Assembly (NCBI RefSeq): GCF_000003855.2 | Contig: NW_003101678.1 | Coordinates: 2,700,803 to 2,764,802 of the forward strand | DNA length: 64,000 bases | Reading direction: 5' to 3' | Source of the DNA: Blastomyces gilchristii SLH14081 | Taxonomy: Eukaryota; Ascomycota; Eurotiomycetes; Onygenales; Ajellomycetaceae | Shown here: positions 35,883 to 47,043 of the stretch, piece by piece | Layout: every line of letters begins with the position of its first letter | How positions within the stretch are numbered: position 1 is the stretch's first letter | Position numbers and translations under genes: made by a program | Notes under the pieces: generated by a model | Databases searched by the model: none | Told to the model about the DNA's origin: nothing | The model's input: the letters and a program-made list of their open reading frames with translations, nothing else

Positions 35883-38736
35883 ATGGCAAACCTCTTCCGA
35901 AAAAAACAGAATGCCGTCTCGCTGCGCAGAGATGATAGTAGGATTATCTTGCACTTTGTTAGTAGGTCCCTGCAGTTTTCGTTTCATTTCTCTTCTTCGC
36001 TATTGGAAAAATTTAATATACATGTCTTTCGTGCGTTAGGTTTTATTTTATTTTCCTTTCCTTGATTCCCCTCTTCCTCTCTTTTGAGCTGCTTCGGATT
36101 TTAGCTTCTCTCTTGTGCAGAAGAGACAAGCTTAAAATTCCCCTCCCCTACCTCTGTCTATATGTTTCAACACGGCTCGTTAAAAAGCCGAGAATAAGTT
36201 AATCAGAAACTTGTACCTCATTGCCATTTATCACGCAGTTCCGGGCAATGCGAACTGACATGTGTGCATGTATTGATTTACCCAAATCAGAAAAAGAAGG
36301 GAAAAAAATCCAATTTAACCAAGTACATTTTCTTACGAAACTCTTTCTCCAAAAACACACTAGGATTATGATTGTTTCTACGCCTCCGTTTTCGAAGCGG
36401 AAAATCCCGCCCTGAAATCACTGCCGCTGGCCGTCCAGCAGAAGCAGATTGTCGTTACCTGCAACTATGAGGCTCGCCGTCGCGGCTTACGCAAGTTGCA
36501 ACTGATCAAGGAAGCTAAGAAGGTGTGTCCGGATGTGGTCATCGTGCCGGGCGAGGATTTGACCAAATTCCGTGATGCAAGTAAGGAGATCTATTCGTTT
36601 TTAAGGGGGTTTGTTTCGGGTTGGGGTGGGAGGGTGGAGAGGTTGGGGTTTGATGAGGTGAGTTTTATATCCATCCATCATCCTGGATAGTTGTTTTGCT
36701 TAATACGGATGTTTACTGGAAAGTGGAATTTGATTGGTGTCCACATTGTTTTATGCGCTTTTTTTTCTTTTGGCTTGTTCCATTGAGGATACATACGTTT
36801 CTGATGAGAAAGGATTATTGATGGGTGGTCTACGCAGGTATTTTTGGATGTCACCTCCCTGGTAGACTACAACATCGACCTTCTCAACCACAATGACCTA
36901 TCCAGCTCCTTTTTCCATCTTGACAAGACAGACCCAACCCAGGGCTTTGCATACGATGCGCGGACAGTGTCGGGGCCTTCATATCCCCCTTCCGGCCAAA
37001 CCCCTCATACTTCTCTCAATGGCTCAGCCCCATCTGCCACATCAGACTCTCAGACACACCCGTTCTCACCCAATAGCAACAATGCCAATGCCAATGCCAA
37101 CTTACAACTACTCCAACGCCTAATCCTGGGCTCACATCTAGCCAGCTACATCCGTCACCAACTCGAGGAACACAAAAGCTACACAGCCACGGTGGGCATC
37201 TCTACCTCCAAGCTCCTCGCAAAGCTTGCAGGAAATGTCCACAAGCCGCGGAACCAGACAACTCTCCTACCCCCCTATAATTCCACCAATGATGACGATG
37301 ATGCTTACTTTGACCATGACGACGGCGACGATGATGATTATGATGAAAAACATGCCCAACAACAGAGCAACATCATCCGCTTCCTCGACGCCCATGATAT
37401 CAGCGCTATACCTGGCATCGGCTTCAAAATCGCCCAGAAGATCCGTAGACATGTTCTTGGCCGCGAGCTTTCATCAGGTATATATGAACAGCTGTCAAAA
37501 GCTGACTACGTCACCGTGAAAGATGTCCGCTTACATCCGAACATGGGCCCGCTGACGCTGAATGAATTATTATTACTTTCTTCTAGCACTAGTAGTGGTA
37601 GCGGTGGGGGCGTCGGTAGCGGGGCATTGCCCAAGGATATCGGAATGAAGATCTGGGGCTTGCTCCATGGCATCGACCCTAGCCCCGTTGCAGGGGCCAG
37701 GGCTGTCCCTACGCAGATTAGCATTGAGGATTCGTATGGGGATGGGCAGTTGGAAGGGTTGGATGTGGTCAGGGGGGAGCTGGTGGCGCTGGCGAGGAGC
37801 CTTCTTAGACGGATGGTTGTGGACTTGACCGAGGAGGTTGAGGGAGAAGAGGATGGGGATGATTGTGATGGTGACTGTGTACAGTCAGAGCCAGAGCGGA
37901 CGGAGAAGAGTAGAAGAGGGAAATCGACAAAGAGACGCTGGCTTGCGCACCCGCGCACATTACGGCTATCTACACGCATCCGCCTGCCCCCGCTCCCGGA
38001 CGGGGCACGCGATTTCAGCGCGGGACGGGTGTCTAGGTCCTGTCCTATGCCGACATATATATTCTCTTCGCTGCTTAATACTGCAACTACTACTACGACT
38101 ACTACTACTACTACTACTACTACAACTACTATTACTCCTGCTACTACTAACAATAATCGTAATCATACTCATCTCGAAACCAACGACAACGACAACGATG
38201 ACAAACCCCGTGCTGGAGTTCACGAAGCCATGGTAGTACCAACGATAGACCCTCTAGCCATGCGCCTCGTGAACGAAACCATCCTGCCGCTCTTTCGTAG
38301 ATTGCACCCTGAGAAATCGGGCGCGGGGAAGATATGCGTTATGAACATTGCGGTGACGAATATGGTTATGGTTGCGGGGGTGGGTGGGAAGGGTGGTGCC
38401 GGGAGGGATATTGGGAGGATGTTTCGGAGTCAGAAGAGGGTGTTGAGGGAGTGGAGGGGTGAAGATGGGGATGGGGATGGGGATGATGGCGGGTTACTAG
38501 GAGGGGAAACGGTTGAGTCTACTACCATTGGCAACAACGACGATGATGAAGATGATGATGATGGCGGTGGTGATGCTGCTGATCCTGATGACATGTGGGA
38601 TAGCGAAGGAGACGAAGGAGATATAGATATACTAGGTAACGGCGATGCCATGATGACCGAATGTGCCATCTGCGGAGCGCTGATGCCTCATTTCGCCCTC
38701 CGGGCACATGAGGTGTATCATTCTGTTTGTCCCTAA
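35883..38736 (+). CDS. Y-family translesion DNA polymerase, iota-like
   Basis: This is a translesion polymerase that inserts bases opposite damaged template. Exons are 35883-35957, 36364-36657 and 36838-38736, giving 755 aa in phase. Motif I reads LHFDYDCFYASVFE, with catalytic D26 split from exon 1 by the first intron. VVTCNYEARRRGLRKL, VPGEDLTKFRD and ERLGFDEVFLD (D122, E123) then match pol iota order and spacing better than eta or kappa. A helix-hairpin-helix thumb element ISAIPGIGFKIAQKIRRH is present. The C-terminus ends in CAICGALMPHFALRAHEVYH (C732, C735, H747, H751), resembling a UBZ finger that would bind ubiquitinated PCNA. Low-complexity inserts (Asp-rich near residue 270, a Thr tract near residue 545, Gly/Asp-rich near the end) are unusually long. 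Intron 1 (406 nt) is long for this genome. Confidence 0.9.
38083..38150 (+). repeat. (ACT)n coding microsatellite encoding poly-Thr
   Basis: ACT/ACG/ACA triplets in tandem inside the polymerase reading frame encode about 15 Thr, followed by ITPATT and an Asn-rich stretch. It lies between catalytic core and zinc finger, a region that tolerates length change. Confidence 0.9.
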
Positions 38737-41551
38737 TTGATCACTAAAATAAAAGACCGGACTACCTGAGTTTTTTTTTCCAACTTATTTGATTTCCAAC
38801 TCTGTATGTTAGCCCCCCCCCCCTTTTTTCTTTTTTTTTTTGAAAACACTTCTATCAGTATATTTTGTAGACATGAACACCACCCTTAAATTTATGCTCC
38901 AAATCTTTTTCAAGCAGAAGCAAGTTGCAGAGCTCAGAGCAGGTGATTCTTGAGTGGTGATGTTCTATAAAAAGTGATGAGAGATGGAGAAGTTGCAAAA
39001 CATCATTTGTGTCAGTTGTACGGTACTTATGTTAGTTGCAGGAATTACACATCTCTTGAAAGTATCAGAACATACTCGTGTAATCTTCTTATTTTTATTT
39101 TTATTTTATATTTATATTTTACATTTACATTTACATTTACATCTCCTTTTAGCAAGTATGATTGGTTATTATTATACTGCTCTGATGTTAAGAATATGTA
39201 TATATTCAGAAATTATCCAGTTATTTACAAATTACCCAAAGATATTTCTTCACTGTCCAGTCCAATATTGAATCCAATCCCCTTTCTGGTCCTGGAACAG
39301 AAGCAAGCGCTTACAGAAAAACAAGTCCCCCCTTAGATATTTCGTTATGGACACTTCTGATCCAATACACTTACTGAAATATAAATAGCCCCTGGACAAT
39401 AAATAGGGCGAAGGACATGGGAAATGTGGGCATTACAGATGTGGCTCTCACACAAAGAATATTAATAAGGGCTTGAGTAGCATAGTACTTAGCAGAGGAG
39501 AGAATACGAATACCCAAATAAAAAGAGAGGAAAAATGAAAAGATTCCAGGGAAGAAAAAAGTTTCATATATTGATGAGAGCTTGGGACGATAATCTGCGT
39601 CTCAGGGATTCTGCAGAGATTCCCCTCCTTTTGAACCACAAACCACTCTTTTCTTTTGTTTGGATCTTGGTTCATTAACTAATTAATCAATCGCTTTCAA
39701 ATACTCTGCAGTAGGTAGAGTAAGTACATTACCCATGGTTCATGCCCAGGGCCGTTGAATGTCACCGCCAATCCATGCCTTTAACCGTTACCCTATCTAA
39801 GGTAACCTAGCCCGTAGTTAGGCGGTTGTACACTGGGTGGCCAGTATTGCATCTTCCCAGATTACCTAGCCAGCAAGTTACATCCGTGGATTCTTCTTCG
39901 GTCAGGATGAGCTTATCGGATACATGAAACTTTCTATTGTGAAGTATGTTGATGAAATAGGTATAGGATGGTGTTATAACTCTGGAATGCTTTGTCATGG
40001 TAATAATTAGTTATGAGGTTCCAATTAATTAATTAATTGTTTCCATACCTATGTTCAATTCCAGAGCTGTGCATCAAAGAGATTGTATGGAGCAGATAAT
40101 GCAGCGAGTACGGAGTAGAGATTTAATTAATTAATATTATTCTGTCTACGCAGTAATAACTCTGTATTTGGAATAATAAGTCAAACTCCAACAATACAGT
40201 AGTTACCCCATTTAAAATGTACCTGTCACTATATCTAGAACATATATTACTAATGTTTGCTGGGCCAGGATAGCCCCGCGAATTGTGACTAGCGTATCTA
40301 ATTTTATTTAGCACGTGATCGAAAGTGGACCGCAAGTCTGGGCCTCCGCGTTTCAGCCTCACCTCACCGGTTTGGTTTTCAATTTTCAACAGGCCCAACG
40401 TCCGTCGCTCTCTTTTTCTCTCCATCTTCCTCCTCTCGTTCTGTTCTCTCTACCTGAGGACTGCGTCCTATTTCTCCATCCTCGCTCGTTCTCTCTGAAT
40501 GCCAAAAGTCTCCCTCTCTTCCAGGATTCCAAACACAATTGCCCCGCCTCTTCTTTTCTCCATTATCGCCGCTTCCGCCAAGGCATCCATCCATTAACTA
40601 CATTACGTAGCCCTCCTACAAGACACGCTCCACGGGCTGCGCCACACTCGGGCAACCAGAGACTTTCAACGCAAGCTCTCTAGTTTCCAGGCGAGCCACT
40701 CATCGGATCTTGATCAGCAAGTTTTTGCGGCAAAATTGAAAACCCGGAACAAGCCCCATGTGATTCCGCACCTTGACAGAAAGAGACCGATCGATCCTGC
40801 TCCCGGGTTCGCCGAGACCTGTCGGACGCGAAGTCCTTTTCCCTCTTTTTTATTTACTCTGTAGAAGGGAACAAAAATACAATAAGAATCGATAACAAGG
40901 GCAAGCAACTTGCACGACACAGTTTTGTTCTGGGAACATAGAACTCATAATCACACATTATAGACATTTTTACACAGTCGCGCGGGACTCCCGGATGCTG
41001 GATTTTTTATGACAACATAGAAATAATATTATTACATCCATAAGCTCGCTTTGAGACAAGAATAAATCGATCTAGTCAAGGCCTTGGATTCGGTACTCCC
41101 TCCTCAGCCTGCGCGTTTGCAAGGATAACGTTACACCCCGTTAAACCACCAGTCATCATTGGTCCCACCTCAGCACTTTTGGCTTTTCTCTACAGCGCTA
41201 CTTTCTGCGATTTTCGTGGCTGCCCCACTGGGCAGGCGGCGCCTGTGGCTGCTCTCCTTGGCCCCTCTGACCGCATCTCTTGAATATCTGTATTCCGCCT
41301 CTTTTCTCCTGTTGACATCGAACTTGTTCAGCCCTGGGAAAACAAATATTCACATCCCGTTATCATTTTCATTTCACCTTTTTTCGGGGCTTCAGTTTTT
41401 GTCCTCTTGGCGGGCTTTGCCATATTTATCTCGTATTTTCTTTGCTGTTCTCGATCCAAAGGGTGCTGAGAGGAACGCTTTTATTGATCGACAAGTCGTT
41501 CTGACCATCTTTGGCACGGCCTTTGAGTCGTAGCGCCCGATTCCTCTCGAT
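38737..41551. other. Intergenic region between polymerase and ADAM genes
   Basis: The left half is AT-rich, with TTTACA repeats near 39118-39142 and runs of TTAATTAATTAA near 40027-40135. The right half (40300-41550) has near-coding base composition. It includes an open stretch 40598-40862 without a start codon, and ORF 41159-41533 in the ADAM upstream region. Neither shows a domain. I see no RNA gene. Confidence 0.45.
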
Positions 41552-44223
41552 ATGCGATTTTTCGGTGGACTGGTTCCATTGTTAACCAGTGTCCTAGCAA
41601 TTCTTGTTTCTAATGTTGATGGTACGCTCCATCCCATATTCAATCCCGCTGGGTGTTCGTTTTGAAATACTGTACGATGCTAACAATGCCTCTCCTCTGC
41701 CGTCCAGCACGCTCCGAAAAACGAGATCACATCGCCTATATTTCCTTAGTCGAACAACCTGTTATCCATACCCCATCCCATCGAGTAAATGCACTGTCAC
41801 ATTTTGATATTACTTTCGAACTCCATAAGAGACAACAGCGGTTAAAGCTTAGCTTGGAACCTAATCATGATATACTTCCCGACGGCGCACAGGTGCATTT
41901 CGTTGACCAAGCTGGAAATGTTGAGAGATCAGAATTCATAAAGCGACGAGATCACAAGGTATTCAGAGGCTGGTCCTGGATTCAAGTTGGAGATGGAAAC
42001 TGGGAGCGGGTGGGTTGGGCCCGTGTGACTATCAAACAAGATGGACCCAACCCTCTTTTTGAAGGGGCGTTTACGGTCAATCACGACCACCATAATATTC
42101 TACTGAGATCAAGTTATACCCAATCAAAACACGTGCTCGACAAGAATGTGGACGACACTACCGCGGAATATATGATAGTCTTCCGGGACTCTGATATGGG
42201 CCATCTAATGGAAGATGATGATGTTACTAAACGATCTTCGGTCGAAGTTCGTTCCTGTCAAGCTGATGATCTACCGTTTAACTCGAACCCTGAGCACCCC
42301 ATTTTCCGCGGAGCTGCCGAGCAGGACACCAGCCCCTGGAGTCCCATGTCATTGGACTATATCTTCGGCTTGAATCGACGACAATTCGACGTGCCAGGAG
42401 AAGGTGGGAATGCTGGCGGGGTGAATTTGGTATCAAGTATTGGAAGCACTGCAGGCTGTCCATCCACAAGGAAGGTTGCTTTGATTGGGGTGGCGGCTGA
42501 TTGTTCTTACATTCAGTCCTTCGATTCACAGAACCAGGAAGCGAGAGAAAACATTATAACTGTCGTCAATTCTGCATCCCAACTCTATGAGGACACCTTC
42601 AACATCTCCCTCGGCCTGAAAAATCTGACTGTTGTCCCAGCAGAGTGTCCTGCCACTCCTCCAGCTACATCCGCATGGAATGCCGCCTGCGGTGATGGCA
42701 GCAATGGTCATACCCTTAGTCAACGGCTCAACCTGTTCTCGGCTTGGCGTGGGCGGCAACACGACGACCTTGCCTTTTGGACCCTTATGACCAACTGTAG
42801 GACTAGCGCCGAAGTTGGGCTTGCTTGGCTCGGGCAGTTGTGCAACAATGAAGTCCGTGGTAATCCGGATCCGGGTAACAGCTCGTCGCAAGTTGTAACA
42901 GGAGCTAATGTGGTCGCCCGCACAACAAACGAGTGGCAAGTATTCGCGTAAGTGCTTCCTATCCATTTCAGTTTGCAATCTGAGATGCATAGCTAACTAT
43001 TTTTTGTTCTAAAGTCATGAAGTTGGACACACTTTTGGAGCTGTCCATGATTGCGATGCGTCTCTATGCGCGCAGTCGCAATCACTTACTTCTCAATGCT
43101 GCCCTTTGTCCCGAAATTCCTGTGACGCAAATGAAAGATTCATCATGAATCCCACCTCCCGCCGGGGTATCACGCAATTCTCATCTTGTACCGTCGGAAA
43201 TATTTGCTCGAGCATGGGGCGAAATAGCGTGCGGTCAGATTGTCTCGTGAATAACCGTGGCGTGGTGACAATCTCGGGAAGCCAGTGCGGCAATGGGATC
43301 GTGGAAGAAGGTGAGGACTGTGATTGCGGTGGAGAAGCTTCATGCAAAGACAACCCTTGCTGTGATGCCCAAACATGCAAATTCAAAGGCAATGCGGTCT
43401 GTGACGATTCAAACGAGGACTGTTGCAATAATTGCCAGTTCCAATCCAGTGACACTGTTTGCCGGCCTAGCACTGGCCCTTGTGATCCGGAGGAAAAGTG
43501 TACCGGCAATTCGGGGAATTGCCCTGCAGATGAAAGCGCGCCTAATGGCAAGGATTGTGGGAATGGTCTTGCCTGTGCTAGCGGACAATGCACGAGCAGA
43601 GATCATCAATGCCGAACCTTGATGGGTAGTCTTCTCGACGGGAACGACACATTTGCCTGCGACGACCAGACATGTATCTTAGCGTGTTCTTCTCCATCAC
43701 TTCCCCGTAACACCTGCTCATCACTCAGGCAGAACTTCCTTGACGGAACGCCCTGTGCCTCTGGTGGACGGTGTAAAAACGTAAGTACTATCATCTAACA
43801 CTCGCTCGTCCAACGATTTTCCATACATACTAACGTATTCCTTCCAACTAGGGTGTCTGCGAGGGTTCTACGTTCAGGTCTTGGATCGATAACAATAGGC
43901 CCCTCGTTATCGGTCTTGCAGCCGGCCTTGGCGGCCTGATCCTCCTCTCCATATTCAGCTGCATAATAGGACGATGTCGACGACCTCGACACCGGAAGGC
44001 TATGGCCCCGATGACCCAGGGCGCTGTGTTTTCTCCGCCGCCACGAGGGATCCCAGGATTCAGGCAGCCCAAACCGGTAGATCCTTTCATGCCATACCCC
44101 CCACAAAGAGGCCCGGGCCCGGGGGGTCCAGGTGTTCCCCCTATCGAACCACCGTTTCCACCACCAGCATACGGAAGCACAGCAGCGGCCCGTGGAAGGA
44201 TGCCGTCAGTTCGATATGCATAA
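41552..44223 (+). CDS. ADAM-family metalloprotease (reprolysin-disintegrin, membrane-anchored)
   Basis: This is a zinc endopeptidase of the ADAM type, expected at the cell surface or in the secretory pathway. Exons are 41552-41621, 41708-42947, 43015-43780 and 43852-44223 (815 aa). Residues 1-23 (MRFFGGLVPLLTSVLAILVS...) are a signal peptide. A prodomain of about 250 residues precedes the reprolysin domain. The zinc site HEVGHTFGAVHD starts at H438 and is created exactly across the second intron. The Met-turn is RFIMNPTS (M481). A Cys-rich disintegrin domain (QCGNGIVEEGEDCDCGG...) and ADAM Cys-rich region follow. One transmembrane helix lies at about 710-733, then a short cytosolic tail rich in Pro and Gly (PPQRGPGPGG). 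This is the Aspergillus ADM-type architecture. All catalytic residues are intact. Confidence 0.95.
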
Positions 44224-46188
44224 CGGCCACTAGATTTTTGTTTAAATTTCTGTATTAGCCTAATTTCTTTGCGGGGTGTATGGCGTTTTCCCCACTTGTT
44301 CATTTGTACCGGTGTCGCCCTTGCATTTCCTGATGTTCTTATCATGTTCAATTTTTTTTTTCTTTTTTTTTCCTTTTCTCACAATCCGGCAAATGCATAT
44401 TTTTGCTTTTCTCACATTTTTGTAATTTTGTTAGTTTGTCCTTTCTGGCGGCTGCTGCAACTTACCATTTACGTCCTGTCTGCTATTTCACCACTCATAT
44501 AGGTACATACACACCCACATCCCTGACTTGCATATGGTTTCCATCTTTTTGCCCCTTTCTTTTGCCAAACCCCGTTTTATGTTCCCACGGGCGGTTGGTA
44601 TGAATATTGATTCAGTCTCACATATATATCATTGTAATGTACACATATATTGATTCAGAGTTATACATTGAATGATTCCAGTTTTTTTTTTTTTTTTTTT
44701 TTTTTTTTTCGTTGCTATTTTTGTTTGTTTTCCAGGTCCTCAGTCTTCTTTTTTTCTTCTTTTTTTCTTTTTCTTTTTTTTTTCTTTTTCTTTTCTTTTC
44801 TTTTCTGGAAATCATTGGCTTTGATTTTGGGACCAATACCCATTGTTGGGGTTTTTGTACGGAGTATTGTGAATCCAGTGGTCAGATTTAGAACAATATA
44901 CAGAAAGATGATCTAACACTCTTAATAGTACTAATCACTATACACACTTTTATACTATGAGCGTCGGGCCTCTAGGTGTGTTCGGCCCCTCTACCACCAG
45001 AGTATCAGAGTGGGCTGGTGGTGGGGGAGCCTAGCACTGAGAATTACTCTATCTACTAATCCGTATATTCTCAGCACATAAAATATATCAGACTGATATT
45101 TCGCTCTTAGAGATAATAGTCCGAAGGGCCCCGTTTCGAAAGTCTCACAGATCTTATGGTTTATATCCCCTAGGATATCCATGAAATTTCATGTTAATCC
45201 TGCAACCTTCCAATAGTTTGATACCCCCGGGGCACTCGCTCCCGAAGAATTGACATTTGCAATTGAATCTTTCCTTCCTCCTTTCCTTCCTCCTTCCCTT
45301 CTTCTCCATTTAATATCCGACCTAGACGCTTTGGAACGCAATTAGAGAGGTGGTGGTTGAGAGACCCTGATATACATGATATCATGCATCCGTGCTACTC
45401 AGGTTCCTCGAAAGGGTTCCCTGACCCCTGACCCCTATCTGCCCACCCATTCTCTGGGGCATTTCCCTTCCGTGCTCAACGGCCGAAATTCACGTATACC
45501 CAAGGTTGATTGTATTCTTACGGCATTCTCCTGCTGAATGAGTCCCATTGGCCATGAATTTGGTGTATTGTATCTCTTGGGGCCCAGGTGATTTTCGTTA
45601 ACAATGGTGCCAGCCTGCTAGTGCACCAAGCTCGTGATTGCTCCCAATGATTGTATATTGTATATGTATGTGTATGTGTGATCAAATCAAGCCGATTCAA
45701 CCGCCCACCGATCCTCCCTCCTTTGCGGCCTATGTATCCACCTGGTGGACCATCCTTGCATGGCTCTGCACTTGCATCTTGTGTTCCAGTTTGATCTCAC
45801 ATCAGCTGTAGGTCGTAGGCTCCCCATCCTTGAGGTGATGGGGATGATCGATGATCACCCTGGAAATGCCGGCCTAGACCCGCGGGCCGCGACTATCGAT
45901 GAATGCACCGGTGCAGCAGGCTTTCACCAGCCATACAATAATAGCCATACAATAATAGGAAGTGTAGAGAACGCATCAGAGGCGAGACGTGGGATGTCGC
46001 CCAAGGCAAGGAGGACCATATACAACAAGGAAAGAAGTAATATTAAAATGAAACAGGCAAGAGAAACTCCGCATCCAAAACCCTACATACATAGCAAGCA
46101 AGTCAAAAGACGAAGAAGCACACAGCCCCAACAACAGAAACATAAAAATCCAACCGCAACACCCCCCAAAAAATAAAAGAAATAATGT
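44224..46188. other. Intergenic between convergent ADAM and centrin genes
   Basis: T-rich sequence dominates 44350-44810, including a T28 run at about 44682-44709. The rest is ordinary. ORF 45745-46176 (plus) runs into the centrin 3' end and has no domain; I do not call it. No RNA gene seen. Confidence 0.5.
44682..44709. repeat. Poly(T) run of about 28
   Basis: An uninterrupted T homopolymer within a wider T/C-rich stretch downstream of the ADAM gene. Confidence 0.9.
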
Positions 46189-47043
46189 TCACTGTAAACA
46201 AATACCCACAAATCCCTCCCTCGTCACCCCTCCCACACCTTCCAAATCAAACTCCTCAATCATAGCCCTCAACTCCTCCTCCTCTAACCCCGTCTCCCCC
46301 AACTCCCTCGCCACCCGCCTCAAGTCCTCCAGATCAATAAACCCCTTCCCGCCTTCATCAAACAGCTCGAAGGCCCTAAGAATCTCTTCGCGAGGGTCCC
46401 GCTCTAGTATCTTGCGCGCAGTGAGCGTCTGGAAGGCGGAGAGGGGCATGAGGAGGCTGGATGGATGTGGGGGCTGCTCCGGGTTGGGGCCACCCCGCTG
46501 GCCCGCTACCCGTTGCTGTTGTGCCGAGGGTGGTTGTGATGATTGTTGTGAATTGCGTGGGACGCCGTAGGTTGTTAGGAGGGAGATGAGGTCGGGTTTG
46601 GAGAGGGTGAAGCCTAGTGCGCGAAGGGCGACGCGGAGCTCGTGGTAGTCGAGATGGCGGTCGCGGTCGAGGTCGAAGAGGGTAAACTGAATTTGATGAT
46701 TACTCATTAGCGGGTGGAGGGATCGAGGTGGGTGGTTTCGTGGCTAGTCATTTTTGCTTACAGCTTCGTTGATTTCCTCCCTCTGTTCCTCCGTCAACTC
46801 ATTGAGTGGGTTGTTATTGGTTTGTGCATGCTGTTGATGTAGGTTTTGTTGTGCATGTGCTGGCGGGGCCGGCGCTGATTTTGAAAGGCTGCCATCCCCG
46901 CCCGTAAAGTCTCCCCGATCCCGTCGCGAGAGAACTGAAGCACCAAATGGGAGGTGGTTATTGCCCAAAGATCTGTCGGGGAGTTTCCCGCCGACGTAGG
47001 ATGATCGCGGCGGGAACGAAGGATGTGCGGAAGAGGAGGCCAT
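46189..47043 (-). CDS. CDC31: Centrin (Cdc31-like EF-hand protein)
   Basis: Centrin is an EF-hand protein of the spindle pole body, also found with the TREX-2 mRNA-export complex and the nucleotide-excision-repair protein Rad4. Exons are 47043-46762 and 46686-46189 (phase 0), 259 aa, longer than typical centrins of about 160-200 aa. The first ~85 residues are a disordered Ser/Pro/Gln-rich extension; the conserved part begins at LTEEQREEINEAF. EF-hand 1 is canonical, DLDRDRHLDYHE (residues 99-110). A Gln/Pro-rich insert (SQQSSQPPSAQQQ) replaces most of the linker after helix 2. EF-hands 3 (DEGGKGFIDLED) and 4 (DLEGVGGVTREG) lack several calcium ligands. Only site 1 is likely to bind calcium well. 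The alternative calmodulin-like label is less likely given the N-terminal motif. Confidence 0.8.

Noticed and set aside
41159..41533. Hydrophobic 124-codon ORF upstream of the ADAM gene
   Set aside because: Lies immediately upstream of the ADAM ATG in pyrimidine-rich DNA, where Phe/Leu/Ser codons arise by composition; no family features.
45745..46176. 143-codon plus-strand open frame downstream of the centrin gene
   Set aside because: Lys/Gln-rich end caused by A-rich DNA; no domain; ends only 13 bp before the convergent centrin stop.
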